Below the pieces are notes generated by a model. It searched no databases. It was not told where the DNA came from and saw only the letters and a list, made by a program, of their open reading frames with translations. A stretch of DNA of 12,021 bases from NCBI GenBank assembly GCA_964428475.1, contig CAYRYO010000051.1:1-12021 (forward strand), written 5' to 3'. The stretch is from JARICQ01 sp964428475 (GTDB lineage Bacteria > Bacillota > Clostridia > Tissierellales > Tissierellaceae). Every line of letters starts with the position of its first letter. Within the stretch, counting starts at the first letter, position 1. The position numbers were made by a program, and so were the translations under genes. This document shows, one piece after another, positions 1 through 6,894 of this stretch.

Positions 1-311
1 CAAAGAGTCTTGGCTGGAGTGCTAGCAAAATTTCCAATAAAATGATGATATAGAATTAAAAGAGGTTAAAAGTATTTTTAAGAATCTCATGAAAAAATAC
101 AATATAGAAGACTGGGAATAATAATAGAAAAATAACCTTCCACCAAGGGGGAAATATCAACCTACCATATCTTTATTGACCTCTTCAACCCACATAGAGT
201 GCATTGCCTTGATACAAAAGAAAACTATATAGAAATCCTGAGATTCAAGCAGTTTTATGACCATTTCGTATTCATAGAAGATGAGCATGAATTTAAATAT
301 ACAAAACATCT
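1..311. other. Unresolved left-edge region, no confident gene
   Basis: No complete gene is visible. The first 45 bases read as a 14-codon tail ending in TGA at 43-45, which could be the 3' end of a plus-strand gene starting outside the window. A second open stretch in another frame, from about position 41 to a TAA-TAA-TAG run near 119-127, encodes a lysine-rich peptide ending in the residues YNIEDWE. A third stretch is listed separately at 136-357. Three short open segments in different plus-strand frames suggest a decayed gene, but I recognise no family. No hairpin terminator is clear for the minus-strand gene that ends at 312. Confidence 0.4.
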
Positions 312-357
312 TTATATAAAAAGATCCTTTGTATATTGCGCATCAATCTTTTTATAA
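136..357 (+). pseudogene. Possible gene remnant (73 open codons, no start)
   Basis: This plus-strand frame is open from just after a TAA at 133-135 to a TAA at 355-357. It has no ATG; the only alternative start is a GTG at 199. The peptide looks protein-like, with mixed hydrophobic and aromatic residues such as HIFIDLFNPHRVHCLD and FKQFYDHFVFIEDEHEF. I do not recognise the family. There is no ribosome binding site and the last 46 bases run antisense into the 3' end of the DUF421 gene, so an intact gene is unlikely. A decayed C-terminal fragment or a chance open frame are both possible. Confidence 0.22.
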
Positions 358-1016
358 ACTTTAATAGCATTATTACCATCACAGGTTACTAGAAATGCTT
401 GCTCAACTTTAGTAATCCCTTGAGCTTTGAGTTGAATATTTAACCAGTGAACATCTTTTCCTATATTCTCTAAGTTTTTTAACATAATATGGCCATCGAT
501 TACCACATTGGTCACAAGTTTTTCTTGTTGAGGATTTAATTTTAAATCCTTGGGATTGACAGGCCGTTGTGTAGATAAAGGAATAAAACTGATTCTACCG
601 CCTGATTCTAATATTGCAATTGATAGATTAGATAAATCAAAATATCCACTAACTCTACATAGTGCTAAAAATTCATTGACATCAATTTTGGATTTCTTTA
701 AGTTTTCATTATAAATTTTGCCATTTTCGTATAGGATTAGGGACTTACCAGTAATCATTCTGCGTATTTTTATTGATTTGTAGGTGGCAATAGATATTGA
801 AGTTGCTACAATGCCATATATCACCATTGCCAGAAGTGGCCTTTTAAATTCCTCCAGATTCGTAGCCATTTCAGCTGCAATAGAACCGATGGTAATGCCC
901 GTAATATAATCAAACATGCTTAATTGTGACATCTGCTTATTGCCCATTATTTTTGTCAACAAAAATAGTATGATAATGGACCCCAATGATGCAAAGGTAA
1001 CTTTCAAGTAAAGCAT
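312..1016 (-). CDS. DUF421/YetF-like membrane protein
   Basis: This encodes a 234-residue membrane protein of the DUF421 family (YetF/YdfR/YrbG group of Bacillus), which has no firmly assigned biochemical role. The N-terminal third is hydrophobic, with likely membrane segments near residues 5-22, 36-52 and 60-78. The family hallmark is seen at about 21-49: TKIMGNKQMSQLSMFDYI followed by a GITIGSIAAE stretch. The remainder is the soluble YetF-type domain, including an RVSGYFDL-like segment and an ISFIPLSTQRP stretch. An in-frame ATG lies 33 bases upstream at 1049, but AGGAGG sits seven bases before the ATG at 1016 on the minus strand, so I chose the later start. The gene stands alone, divergent from the peptidase gene. 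Family assignment is from remembered motifs; function is unknown. Some DUF421 members are expressed in spores, but nothing in this promoter region shows that. Confidence 0.87.
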   Translation of the reverse strand: MLYLKVTFASLGSIIILFLLTKIMGNKQMSQLSMFDYITGITIGSIAAEMATNLEEFKRPLLAMVIYGIVATSISIATYKSIKIRRMITGKSLILYENGKIYNENLKKSKIDVNEFLALCRVSGYFDLSNLSIAILESGGRISFIPLSTQRPVNPKDLKLNPQQEKLVTNVVIDGHIMLKNLENIGKDVHWLNIQLKAQGITKVEQAFLVTCDGNNAIKVYKKIDAQYTKDLFI

Positions 1017-1152
1017 TTTATCGCCTCCTAATCTAGTAAACATATACAAATGAAAGTTGTGTTTTGCTAGTTTGTACTTTAAGTTATAAAATATTCATTG
1101 GATATCAATATAACACCCTGTATACTAATAGAATATGTACATATGAAGAGTC

Positions 1153-1196
1153 AAATAGATGTATTGGAGTATAAAAATCCTAATGCATCTATTTTT
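1153..1196 (+). terminator. Orphan terminator-like hairpin
   Basis: The arm AAATAGATG...ATT-GGA pairs with TCC-TAAT...CATCTATTT across a short A-rich loop, and the 3' arm runs straight into a T tract (TTTTT) before ATATA. The stem is about 15 bp with one mismatch and one bulge. A U tract is present only for plus-strand transcripts. No plus-strand gene lies just upstream, so it may end an unrecognised short RNA, a remnant transcript, or antisense read-through from the left edge. Confidence 0.5.
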
Positions 1197-1340
1197 ATAT
1201 AAAGAAAACCAAATAGACAGTACAATAGGGACAAGGTTTAGGTCAATAAAGACCAAGTGGTATAGTTATTAGAATCATATTAATTGCAAAGGGCGTGATG
1301 GAGGGAAGGAAATCTTATATTAAAAATATTAGATATAATG

Positions 1341-1368
1341 TTTATAGGGAATACATGTGTGATATAAT
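1341..1368 (+). promoter_or_regulatory. Candidate promoter (extended -10) for the M1 lipoprotein
   Basis: TGATATAAT at 1360-1368 is a perfect extended -10 element (TGnTATAAT). The -35 region is weak: TTTATA at 1341-1346 with 16 bp spacing. The predicted start near 1375 would give a leader of about 110 bases carrying the short ORF at 1407-1463. Such matches arise by chance in AT-rich DNA, so this rests mainly on the complete extended -10 and its position. Confidence 0.42.
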
Positions 1369-1406
1369 TGATACAAAGTTTAGTTTAAAGTTCGGAGGAA
1401 TGAAAT

Positions 1407-1463
1407 GTGGGTGAATTTAAGAATATACTGTTAGCAAGACCAGGAACTATAGGGGGTTTCTAG
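1407..1463 (+). CDS. Possible 18-residue leader peptide or truncated gene
   Basis: A GTG start at 1407 is preceded by GGAGG at 1394-1398 with eight-base spacing, better than chance. The ORF runs 18 codons to TAG at 1461 and encodes VGEFKNILLARPGTIGGF. It ends 22 bases before the start of the M1 lipoprotein, so translation could be coupled. The peptide resembles the beginning of a longer protein rather than a complete one, so it could be a truncated remnant, a leader peptide or a chance ORF. No function can be assigned. Confidence 0.25.
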   Translation: MGEFKNILLARPGTIGGF

Positions 1464-1485
1464 CAAGATTTAAAAGGAGGTAGTG

Positions 1486-2970
1486 ATGAAAAGATTAAGA
1501 TTTACCATGATTTTATTTGCTTTAATAATTAGCCTTAGCTTATTTGGATGTGCAAATAAAATACTATCTGATGGCAATTCCAATGGAGTAGAATATGCAA
1601 AGATTGAGGATATTGATAAGTTAAATACTTATGATATAAAAGTAGATTTAAATACAGAAGATATGACATATGCCGGAAGCGAGAGTATCACTTATTTAAA
1701 TAAGAGTGAGGATGAACTGGAGAGCATATACTTCCATCTCTATCCAAATGCATTTAAAACTTTAGAAGATGCCCCTATCTTATTTGGAGGGAAGCAATCA
1801 ATAAAAGAAGTAGACTATACTCCAGGATATATGGAGATAGAAAACGCAAAAATTGGAGATCGAAATTTAAAATTTGAAGTAGATGGTACAATACTCAAAG
1901 TAAATCTTCCGAAAACACTTAAAGGTGGTGAGATGGCAGAGCTTTATTTGGAATATAGTGCAAAGATACCAAGCTCAATAGATAGATTTGGATTTCACGA
2001 CAGTGGAATAAATTTTGGAAACTGGTATCCTATAGTATCGGTATATGAAGAAGATGGTTGGCGTTTGGATCCTTATTATGACGTAGGAGAACCATTTTTT
2101 AGTGAGGTTTCGAATTACAATGTAGAAATAACAGTGCCAAAAGAAGTAGAGATTGCGACAACTGGCAAGGTAGTTTCAGAGGAGATAAAGGGGGGTACTA
2201 GAACTTCAACTATTGTTGCAAAGAATAAAAGAGATTTTGCATTTGCAGCTAGTGAGGATTTTGTAATTGGGACTAGACAAGTAGGAGATACACTTATAAA
2301 ACTTTATTCCATTAATGACGATGAGGAAATGATTGATATAGCCCTGGACTTTGGAGAGGACTCTATAGAATTATTTAGTGATATATATGGGGAATATCCA
2401 TATGATGAATATAAGATAGTAAATACAGAATTTTCATCTGGAATGGAATATGCAAGTATTGTATTTATTTCAAATGACTATTTTAATGAGACTTGGCTAG
2501 GTTTTCTTGAAACAGTAATAGTACACGAAACAGCTCATCAGTGGTGGTATGGAATAGTTGGCACCGATCCTGTAAATGAAGCCTGGATAGATGAGGGACT
2601 TGCAAGTTATTCAGAGACTATATATATGGGTGAGATATACGGCGAAGAAGAAGGAGATATTTATTACAAGCAAGAGACAAAATATGCATACGATTTAAAT
2701 TCAGGACTTTTAGGTGACGACAAGAGAGTGGATAAACCTTTATCTGAGTTTGAAGGTTGGAATGACTATGGCATACTTGTATATAGTAGGGGAGTAGGCT
2801 TTTTCAATGCCATAAAGGATATATATGGAAAAGAAGTTTTATACGAGATATTGCAGAGTGCTTATGATGGATATAAGTTTAAAACCATTACGGGAGAAGA
2901 ACTTTTATCAATATGTGAACAGATAACAGGAGATTCAATGGAAGCCTTGGTAAAAGAGCATTTAAATTAA
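1486..2970 (+). CDS. M1-family metallopeptidase lipoprotein
   Basis: This is a probable zinc aminopeptidase anchored outside the cytoplasmic membrane (494 residues). The N-terminus is a lipoprotein signal: MKRLRF, a hydrophobic run, and a lipobox ending LFGC with Cys22 as the lipidation site. The M1 active site is complete: HETAH at 347-351, the third zinc ligand Glu370 in NEAWIDEGLA exactly 18 residues after the second His, and a GMEY stretch at 319-322 in place of the classical GAMEN substrate loop. Tyr433 in VYSRG is the likely transition-state tyrosine. Residues of about 40-250 match the N-terminal beta-sandwich domain. The protein stops soon after the catalytic domain and lacks the C-terminal helical domain of full-length (600-850 residue) M1 enzymes. 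AGGAGG ends five bases before ATG 1486; an in-frame GTG at 1483 is only two bases away and is disfavoured. Family assignment is strong; substrate is unknown. Confidence 0.93.
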   Translation: MKRLRFTMILFALIISLSLFGCANKILSDGNSNGVEYAKIEDIDKLNTYDIKVDLNTEDMTYAGSESITYLNKSEDELESIYFHLYPNAFKTLEDAPILFGGKQSIKEVDYTPGYMEIENAKIGDRNLKFEVDGTILKVNLPKTLKGGEMAELYLEYSAKIPSSIDRFGFHDSGINFGNWYPIVSVYEEDGWRLDPYYDVGEPFFSEVSNYNVEITVPKEVEIATTGKVVSEEIKGGTRTSTIVAKNKRDFAFAASEDFVIGTRQVGDTLIKLYSINDDEEMIDIALDFGEDSIELFSDIYGEYPYDEYKIVNTEFSSGMEYASIVFISNDYFNETWLGFLETVIVHETAHQWWYGIVGTDPVNEAWIDEGLASYSETIYMGEIYGEEEGDIYYKQETKYAYDLNSGLLGDDKRVDKPLSEFEGWNDYGILVYSRGVGFFNAIKDIYGKEVLYEILQSAYDGYKFKTITGEELLSICEQITGDSMEALVKEHLN

Positions 2971-2975
2971 TATAG

Positions 2976-3010
2976 AACCCCCATCACCCGAAAAGGGTGA
3001 TGGGGGTTTT
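2976..3010 (+). terminator. Intrinsic terminator after the M1 lipoprotein
   Basis: A perfect 12-bp stem (CCCCCATCACCC at 2978-2989 with GGGTGATGGGGG at 2995-3006) closes a five-base GAAAA loop and is flanked by AA/TT that can extend it. It is followed by TTTT and, after CGA, a second T run. It sits six bases after the stop codon and cleanly ends the upstream transcript. Confidence 0.95.
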
Positions 3011-3345
3011 CGATTTTTCAGTATATAAGAATTATATCTACATATGCTTCAGTGAAATAATTTTTTTCAACCAAACACAGTATATAAAAAGTTTATTATG
3101 ATTACAAATCAAAAATAATAATAATAATTTAAGATGTATTTATATATCTTATAGCAGAAAGATAAAGAACTGCAAAGTCTTTACTTTGTTATTTTATTAT
3201 AAATACAATTTATACAGATTATTTTGGTATTTATATTTTCAATTTTACATTAAAATAGTTCAATGATATATTTCTATATGGCTAACAGATATTTAATTAA
3301 AAGGATTTTTCTGACAGTCATAAAAAAATGAAATGAGGGGAAAAA
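3011..3345. other. AT-rich intergenic region before the ABC operon
   Basis: About 335 extremely AT-rich bases lie between the terminator and the substrate-binding protein gene. The region must carry the ABC operon promoter, but several near-matches (TTGTTA/TATACA near 3186-3216, TTGGTA/TACATT near 3224-3251) are equally plausible and none stands out. A small hairpin, CAAAGT-CTTT-ACTTTG at 3173-3188, is visible. I recognise no riboswitch, T-box or operator that would reveal the transported substrate. The only clear signal is the GAGGGG ribosome binding site at 3335-3340. Confidence 0.5.
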
Positions 3346-4506
3346 ATGAAAAAAAGAAAATTAGCAGTACTACTTATCTTGCTTATGTCGTTGTCAATAA
3401 TAACAGCATGTGCAAATGGAGATTCATCAGAATCGAAAGACTCTAATGCGCCAGTTATAGGTGAAAATGAAACTAATCAAGTAGATGATGAAATTCCCAC
3501 AATAATTATAAGTTGGGGAAAATCATTACATACGGGGATGATGCAGTTGGGCATTATAAATCCATCACTATTTGAGGATAATCCTATTCATCTAAATCCA
3601 ATTACTGATAAGCAACTAGAATTAATGAAAGATGGAGAGGTTATTGCGTTGCTTGATTTCATAGAAAATGATGGTGGTTCTGATGCAGCGACTATGATGA
3701 CTCAAGGCAATCTAGATGTGTCCTATAACTCATCCACTGCTATAACGGCCGCTTATGATGCAGGTGCTGATTTAAGTATTCTATGTCCTGTTCAAAGTGG
3801 TGGTGTTTCAATTGTAGCTGATATAGATGCCCCATATGATACTTTTGAAGAATTAGTGGAGTACGCTAAAAATTCAGATATTCCAATTATAGGTGGATAT
3901 CATTCACCAATAAGTAGTCCTAGAATTGTACTAGAATATGCTTTACGTGAAGCTGGGGTAATTGTAACAGGGGATACAGCTGATTATGAAGCAGATATTT
4001 TGATGACTGATTTAAAAGGTCTTAGTAATTTAATTCCATCTTTAAGCTCAGGACAAGTTGAACTTTGGGCAGGACCAGTTCCAAATCCGCAAAATGTTGA
4101 AGCTCAAGGTATTGGAAAAATTATTGCTACATTAGACGAATTACCTGGAGGTAAATGGATTGATTTTCCATGTTGTACCATGAATGTTAGAAATGAAATA
4201 AAGGAACAATATCCTGAAGTGATGGATGCTTTAGTTAAAGTAACAGCAGATATACTTGATTTTGCTCAAAACAATAAAGAAGAGACAGCTGAATTAATGG
4301 TGGATTACATTGGATTAGATAAAGAGGTCCTATTAAAGAATGATACTACTTATGGGACTGAGATAACAGATAATTTTATTAATGGAATGCATATATATTA
4401 TGAGGTTATGAATGATATGGGTAAATTTACTGGCAGATTGGAAGATAAATCTATTGACGAAGTTATGGAAACTGTATTTGACTTTAGTTATATGGAAGGT
4501 AGATAA
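3346..4506 (+). CDS. ABC transporter substrate-binding lipoprotein
   Basis: This is the extracytoplasmic solute receptor (386 residues) of the transporter encoded by the next two genes. A basic start (MKKRK), a hydrophobic run and a lipobox ending IITAC place the lipidated Cys at residue 22, followed by an acidic, Ser-rich linker to about residue 48. The mature domain begins at IIISWGK and has the layout of the NMT1/TauA/SsuA-type periplasmic-binding fold: an N-lobe with NLDVSYNSSTAITAAYDAG, a hinge-like YHSPISSPRIVLEYALREAG segment and a C-lobe with GQVELWAGPVPNP. Unusual for an exported receptor, it has three further cysteines: Cys147 and an adjacent pair, Cys276-Cys277, in DFPCCTMN. GAGGGG lies five bases before the ATG. 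The substrate cannot be told from sequence; nitrate, sulfonate, taurine, pyrimidine-like precursor and metal-complex importers share this fold. Confidence 0.85.
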   Translation: MKKRKLAVLLILLMSLSIITACANGDSSESKDSNAPVIGENETNQVDDEIPTIIISWGKSLHTGMMQLGIINPSLFEDNPIHLNPITDKQLELMKDGEVIALLDFIENDGGSDAATMMTQGNLDVSYNSSTAITAAYDAGADLSILCPVQSGGVSIVADIDAPYDTFEELVEYAKNSDIPIIGGYHSPISSPRIVLEYALREAGVIVTGDTADYEADILMTDLKGLSNLIPSLSSGQVELWAGPVPNPQNVEAQGIGKIIATLDELPGGKWIDFPCCTMNVRNEIKEQYPEVMDALVKVTADILDFAQNNKEETAELMVDYIGLDKEVLLKNDTTYGTEITDNFINGMHIYYEVMNDMGKFTGRLEDKSIDEVMETVFDFSYMEGR

Positions 4507-4507
4507 G

Positions 4508-4531
4508 GGTTGCAAAGTATAGTTTTGCACC
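4508..4531 (+). other. Intercistronic stem-loop between receptor and permease genes
   Basis: Just after the receptor stop codon, GG-T-TGCAAA can pair with TTTGCA-CC around a short loop, with one bulged T. No U tract follows, so it is not a standard terminator. Such hairpins often protect the upstream message and give more receptor than permease; that role is inferred from position only. Confidence 0.4.
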
Positions 4532-4567
4532 AATAAAGGCTATTTAAATATAGGGATGTGGGGAATT

Positions 4568-5437
4568 ATGGAAAATGAGAATCAATATATTAATACAAAA
4601 AAAGCAGATAAAGTTCGGACAAGTTTATTTTCAATCATACTTCCAATACTATTTTTGATTTTTTGGCAATATAGTGCAGTAAAGGTTGATAATAATGCAG
4701 TACTACCAACGGTAGGAAGAGTTGCCAGTAATTTTGCTAATGCTTTTGATAATTTTGTTGGTATTGGAAGTATACCAAAAAATATTGGCTACAGTTTGGT
4801 TCGTGTGTTTATTGGATATTCAATTGGAGCTCTTACAGGATTACCATTAGGTTTACTTATGGGATATTTTAAAATATTCCGTGATTTTTTTGAAAATTTT
4901 ATTACTTTATTTAAACCTATTCCATCTATTTCATGGCAGCCTTTAGTAATGGGATGGTTTGGTATTAATAGCTTAGCAAGAATCCTCAACTTAGAATATG
5001 GACCAGTATTTGCAGTATTAGATAACTTTAAAGTCTCAATGATTTTTATTATTGTGATAGGATCATTTTTCCCAATCTGGGGGGGTGCTATGCTTGGAGT
5101 TAGTAATGTGAGAAAGGTATTGGTAGAAAGTTCTAAAGTGCTAGGGGGATGTAAATCGGATATTTTTTTCCATGTCTTAATTCCAGCTGCAGGTCCAACT
5201 ATTGTAAATGGTCTAAGAGGTGGATTAACAGCATCTTGGGCATGTTTGATAGCTGCTGAAATGTTACCAGGTAGTATGAATGGAATTGGATACCTTATGA
5301 CGCATTCGCGAGAGCTTGCACGAATGGATTTGGTTATTACTGGAATTATATCTATCGGAGTTGTTGGTGCAACTTTTGATGCTATTTTTAGAATTATTAT
5401 AAAAAAGAAGTTTTCATGGGAAAGAAATGTCAAGTGA
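4568..5437 (+). CDS. ABC transporter permease (SsuC/TauC type)
   Basis: This is the membrane-spanning subunit of the importer (289 residues from this start). About six hydrophobic segments are visible, near residues 21-38, 77-100, 113-131, 156-175, 215-235 and 255-275. The cytoplasmic EAA loop that docks on the ATPase lies at about 187-213 (ESSKVLGGCKSD followed by VLIPAAGPTIVNGLRGG). The GWFGI segment at 129-133 and the SFFPIW segment at 166-171 are typical of SsuC/TauC-like permeases. Between them this protein has an apparent extra stretch of roughly 20 residues (about 134-155), which I do not recall from the usual family pattern. Start choice: GTGGGG lies four bases before ATG 4568, whereas the in-frame ATG at 4556 (four residues longer) has only GGG immediately in front. 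Either is possible. It lies 61 bases after the receptor gene and 22 bases before the ATPase gene. Confidence 0.88.
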   Translation: MENENQYINTKKADKVRTSLFSIILPILFLIFWQYSAVKVDNNAVLPTVGRVASNFANAFDNFVGIGSIPKNIGYSLVRVFIGYSIGALTGLPLGLLMGYFKIFRDFFENFITLFKPIPSISWQPLVMGWFGINSLARILNLEYGPVFAVLDNFKVSMIFIIVIGSFFPIWGGAMLGVSNVRKVLVESSKVLGGCKSDIFFHVLIPAAGPTIVNGLRGGLTASWACLIAAEMLPGSMNGIGYLMTHSRELARMDLVITGIISIGVVGATFDAIFRIIIKKKFSWERNVK

Positions 5438-5459
5438 GGTATAGAAGAGAGGTATATAT

Positions 5460-6230
5460 ATGAAACAAAAAATAATTAATGTAGAAAATGTTAGTAAAAC
5501 CTTCGTTTCGGAGGGGGGTAAAAAAGCTCTGAATGTTTTGGAAGATATAAATTTGGAAATTAATGAAAATGAATTTGTATGCATAGTAGGTCCTTCGGGA
5601 TGTGGTAAATCAACTTTACTTAGAATCATGTCGGGGCTTGAAAAAGCAACTAAGGGTAGAGTATTATATCTTAATAAACCTCTAAATAAACCAATTAAAG
5701 AGATTGGGATGGTTTTTCAAAATTATTCACTGATGCCATGGCTTAATGTTGAAGATAATATAGCATTAGGTTTAAAGTTTAAAAAGGTATCAAAAAATGA
5801 ACAACTGGAAATAGTTGATGAATATTTACAAATCATAGGATTGAATGGCTTTCGTAAATCTTATCCCCATGAATTATCTGGTGGGATGCAACAGAGAGTT
5901 GCTATTGCAAGAACCTTAGCTAATGATCCAGATATAGTTCTTATGGATGAGCCTTTTGGTGCATTGGACGCCTATACTAGAATTCAACTACAGAAGGAAT
6001 TGCTTCACATCTGGGAAAGAAAGAAAAAGACTATTGTGTTTGTTACTCATAGCGTTGATGAAGCTATCTATCTATCAGATAGAATAATCTTAATGAGCAA
6101 ACAGCATGGTGCTATTTATAGAGATATAAGCATTGACATTCCAAGAGAAAGAGAACGTTCAGATATAAATTATGCAAAATTGAATCAGGAATTACTAGAA
6201 GAATTTGAGAAGTTGAATAACAAAATTTAA
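5460..6230 (+). CDS. ABC transporter ATPase (SsuB/TauB type)
   Basis: This is the cytoplasmic ATP-hydrolysing subunit (256 residues) that drives import through the preceding permease. All nucleotide-binding motifs are intact and in order: Walker A GPSGCGKST at 44-52, the Q-loop Gln87 in VFQNYSLMPW, the signature LSGGMQQ at 139-145, Walker B ending in Asp163-Glu164 (VLMDEPFGALD), and the switch His197 in VTHSVDEA. The LMPWLNV sequence after the Q-loop and the length are typical of the nitrate/sulfonate/taurine ATPases. AGAGAGG precedes the ATG by about seven bases. The DUF1847 gene follows after 34 bases, so all four genes are probably co-transcribed. Confidence 0.95.
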   Translation: MKQKIINVENVSKTFVSEGGKKALNVLEDINLEINENEFVCIVGPSGCGKSTLLRIMSGLEKATKGRVLYLNKPLNKPIKEIGMVFQNYSLMPWLNVEDNIALGLKFKKVSKNEQLEIVDEYLQIIGLNGFRKSYPHELSGGMQQRVAIARTLANDPDIVLMDEPFGALDAYTRIQLQKELLHIWERKKKTIVFVTHSVDEAIYLSDRIILMSKQHGAIYRDISIDIPRERERSDINYAKLNQELLEEFEKLNNKI

Positions 6231-6264
6231 TTTAAGAGCGTTAGGAGTAGAAAGGATTGATATT

Positions 6265-6894
6265 ATGTATAATTGTGCGAATTGTGCGTTAAGGGGATGT
6301 TCAAGGGGAAAGATTGAAGAATCTTTGCCTAATTGTCCAAATAAAAATAAAGAAATACAAGAAAAAGCAAAAGCTCTTTATCAAGAAGATGAAAACAAAA
6401 AAATAGCTTACAATGCTGCTCTTGTTGAAGCTGAGGGATATGGTCAAAAGACTAGAATAGAAGAAATTATAGATTTTGCAAAAAAATGTAATTATAAAAA
6501 AATAGGATTAATATTTTGTATAGGATTGTCGAAAGAGGCAAAAGTGGTACATGATATTTTGACTTACCATAATTTCCAAGTAGTATCTGTTCTATGTAAA
6601 AATGGAGGAATTGAAAAAAAATATTTAGAAATTACCGAAGAAAGTACGCTTTCTGGAGAATGTAATGAAATCATGTGTAACCCTATAGGGCAAGCATTAT
6701 TAGTCAATGAACAGAATACCGATTTTAATGTAATATTGGGTTTGTGTGTTGGACATGATACATTAGTGATGAAATACTTAGAAGCTCCAATGACTACACT
6801 TGCAGTAAAAGACCGAGTTACTGGGCATAATCCTTTAGCAGCAATATACCTTTCAGAAAGTTATTATAAAAAGCTATATCCAAAAGAAAAATAA
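6265..6894 (+). CDS. DUF1847 cysteine-rich, probable metal-binding protein
   Basis: This 209-residue soluble protein belongs to the DUF1847 family, whose biochemical role is not established. The N-terminus has a metal-site-like cysteine cluster, Cys4-x2-Cys7-x4-Cys12 and Cys24 (NCANCALRGC, then NCPNK). The rest shows conserved family blocks: TRIEEIIDFA, FCIGLSKEA with Cys85, VLCKNGG with Cys111, Cys133 and Cys138 in ECNEIMCNPIGQA, GLCVGHD at 159-165 with Cys161 and His164, and VKDRVTGHNP near the C-terminus. The repeated Cys/His in conserved blocks suggests a metal or Fe-S site or a thiol-based active site; this is inference. No signal peptide or membrane segment is visible, so it is cytoplasmic. 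It ends the ABC transporter operon, suggesting that it handles the imported solute or senses its status. Family recognition is fairly sure; function is open. Confidence 0.83.
   Translation: MYNCANCALRGCSRGKIEESLPNCPNKNKEIQEKAKALYQEDENKKIAYNAALVEAEGYGQKTRIEEIIDFAKKCNYKKIGLIFCIGLSKEAKVVHDILTYHNFQVVSVLCKNGGIEKKYLEITEESTLSGECNEIMCNPIGQALLVNEQNTDFNVILGLCVGHDTLVMKYLEAPMTTLAVKDRVTGHNPLAAIYLSESYYKKLYPKEK

Larger units (their letters stand above)
1050..1482. other. Divergent intergenic region
   Basis: This stretch of more than 400 bases separates the divergent DUF421 and M1 peptidase genes. It contains a plus-strand terminator-like hairpin (1153-1196) with no gene upstream of it, an extended -10 promoter candidate (1341-1368) and an 18-codon ORF with a good ribosome binding site (1407-1463), each listed separately. 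I see no tRNA, no riboswitch I recognise and no clear minus-strand promoter for the DUF421 gene. Confidence 0.6.

Noticed and set aside
1298..1414. Plus-strand ORF of 38 codons overlapping the promoter candidate
   Set aside because: It has no good ribosome binding site, overlaps the extended -10 element and its peptide is not recognisable.
3121..3188. AATAAT run and small hairpins before the ABC operon as repeat or CRISPR-like or regulatory structure
   Set aside because: The direct repeats are only a few bases in very AT-rich DNA, and the hairpins are short A/T stems without a T tract; no spaced repeat units exist.
4333..4533. Minus-strand ORF of 66 codons over the end of the receptor gene
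   Set aside because: It is antisense to a well-supported gene, has no ribosome binding site and shows no recognisable protein features.
4789..5629. Minus-strand ORFs of 214 and 71 codons across the permease and ATPase genes
   Set aside because: They mirror the codon pattern of conserved plus-strand ABC genes whose motifs are intact, and their residue content is shadow-like.
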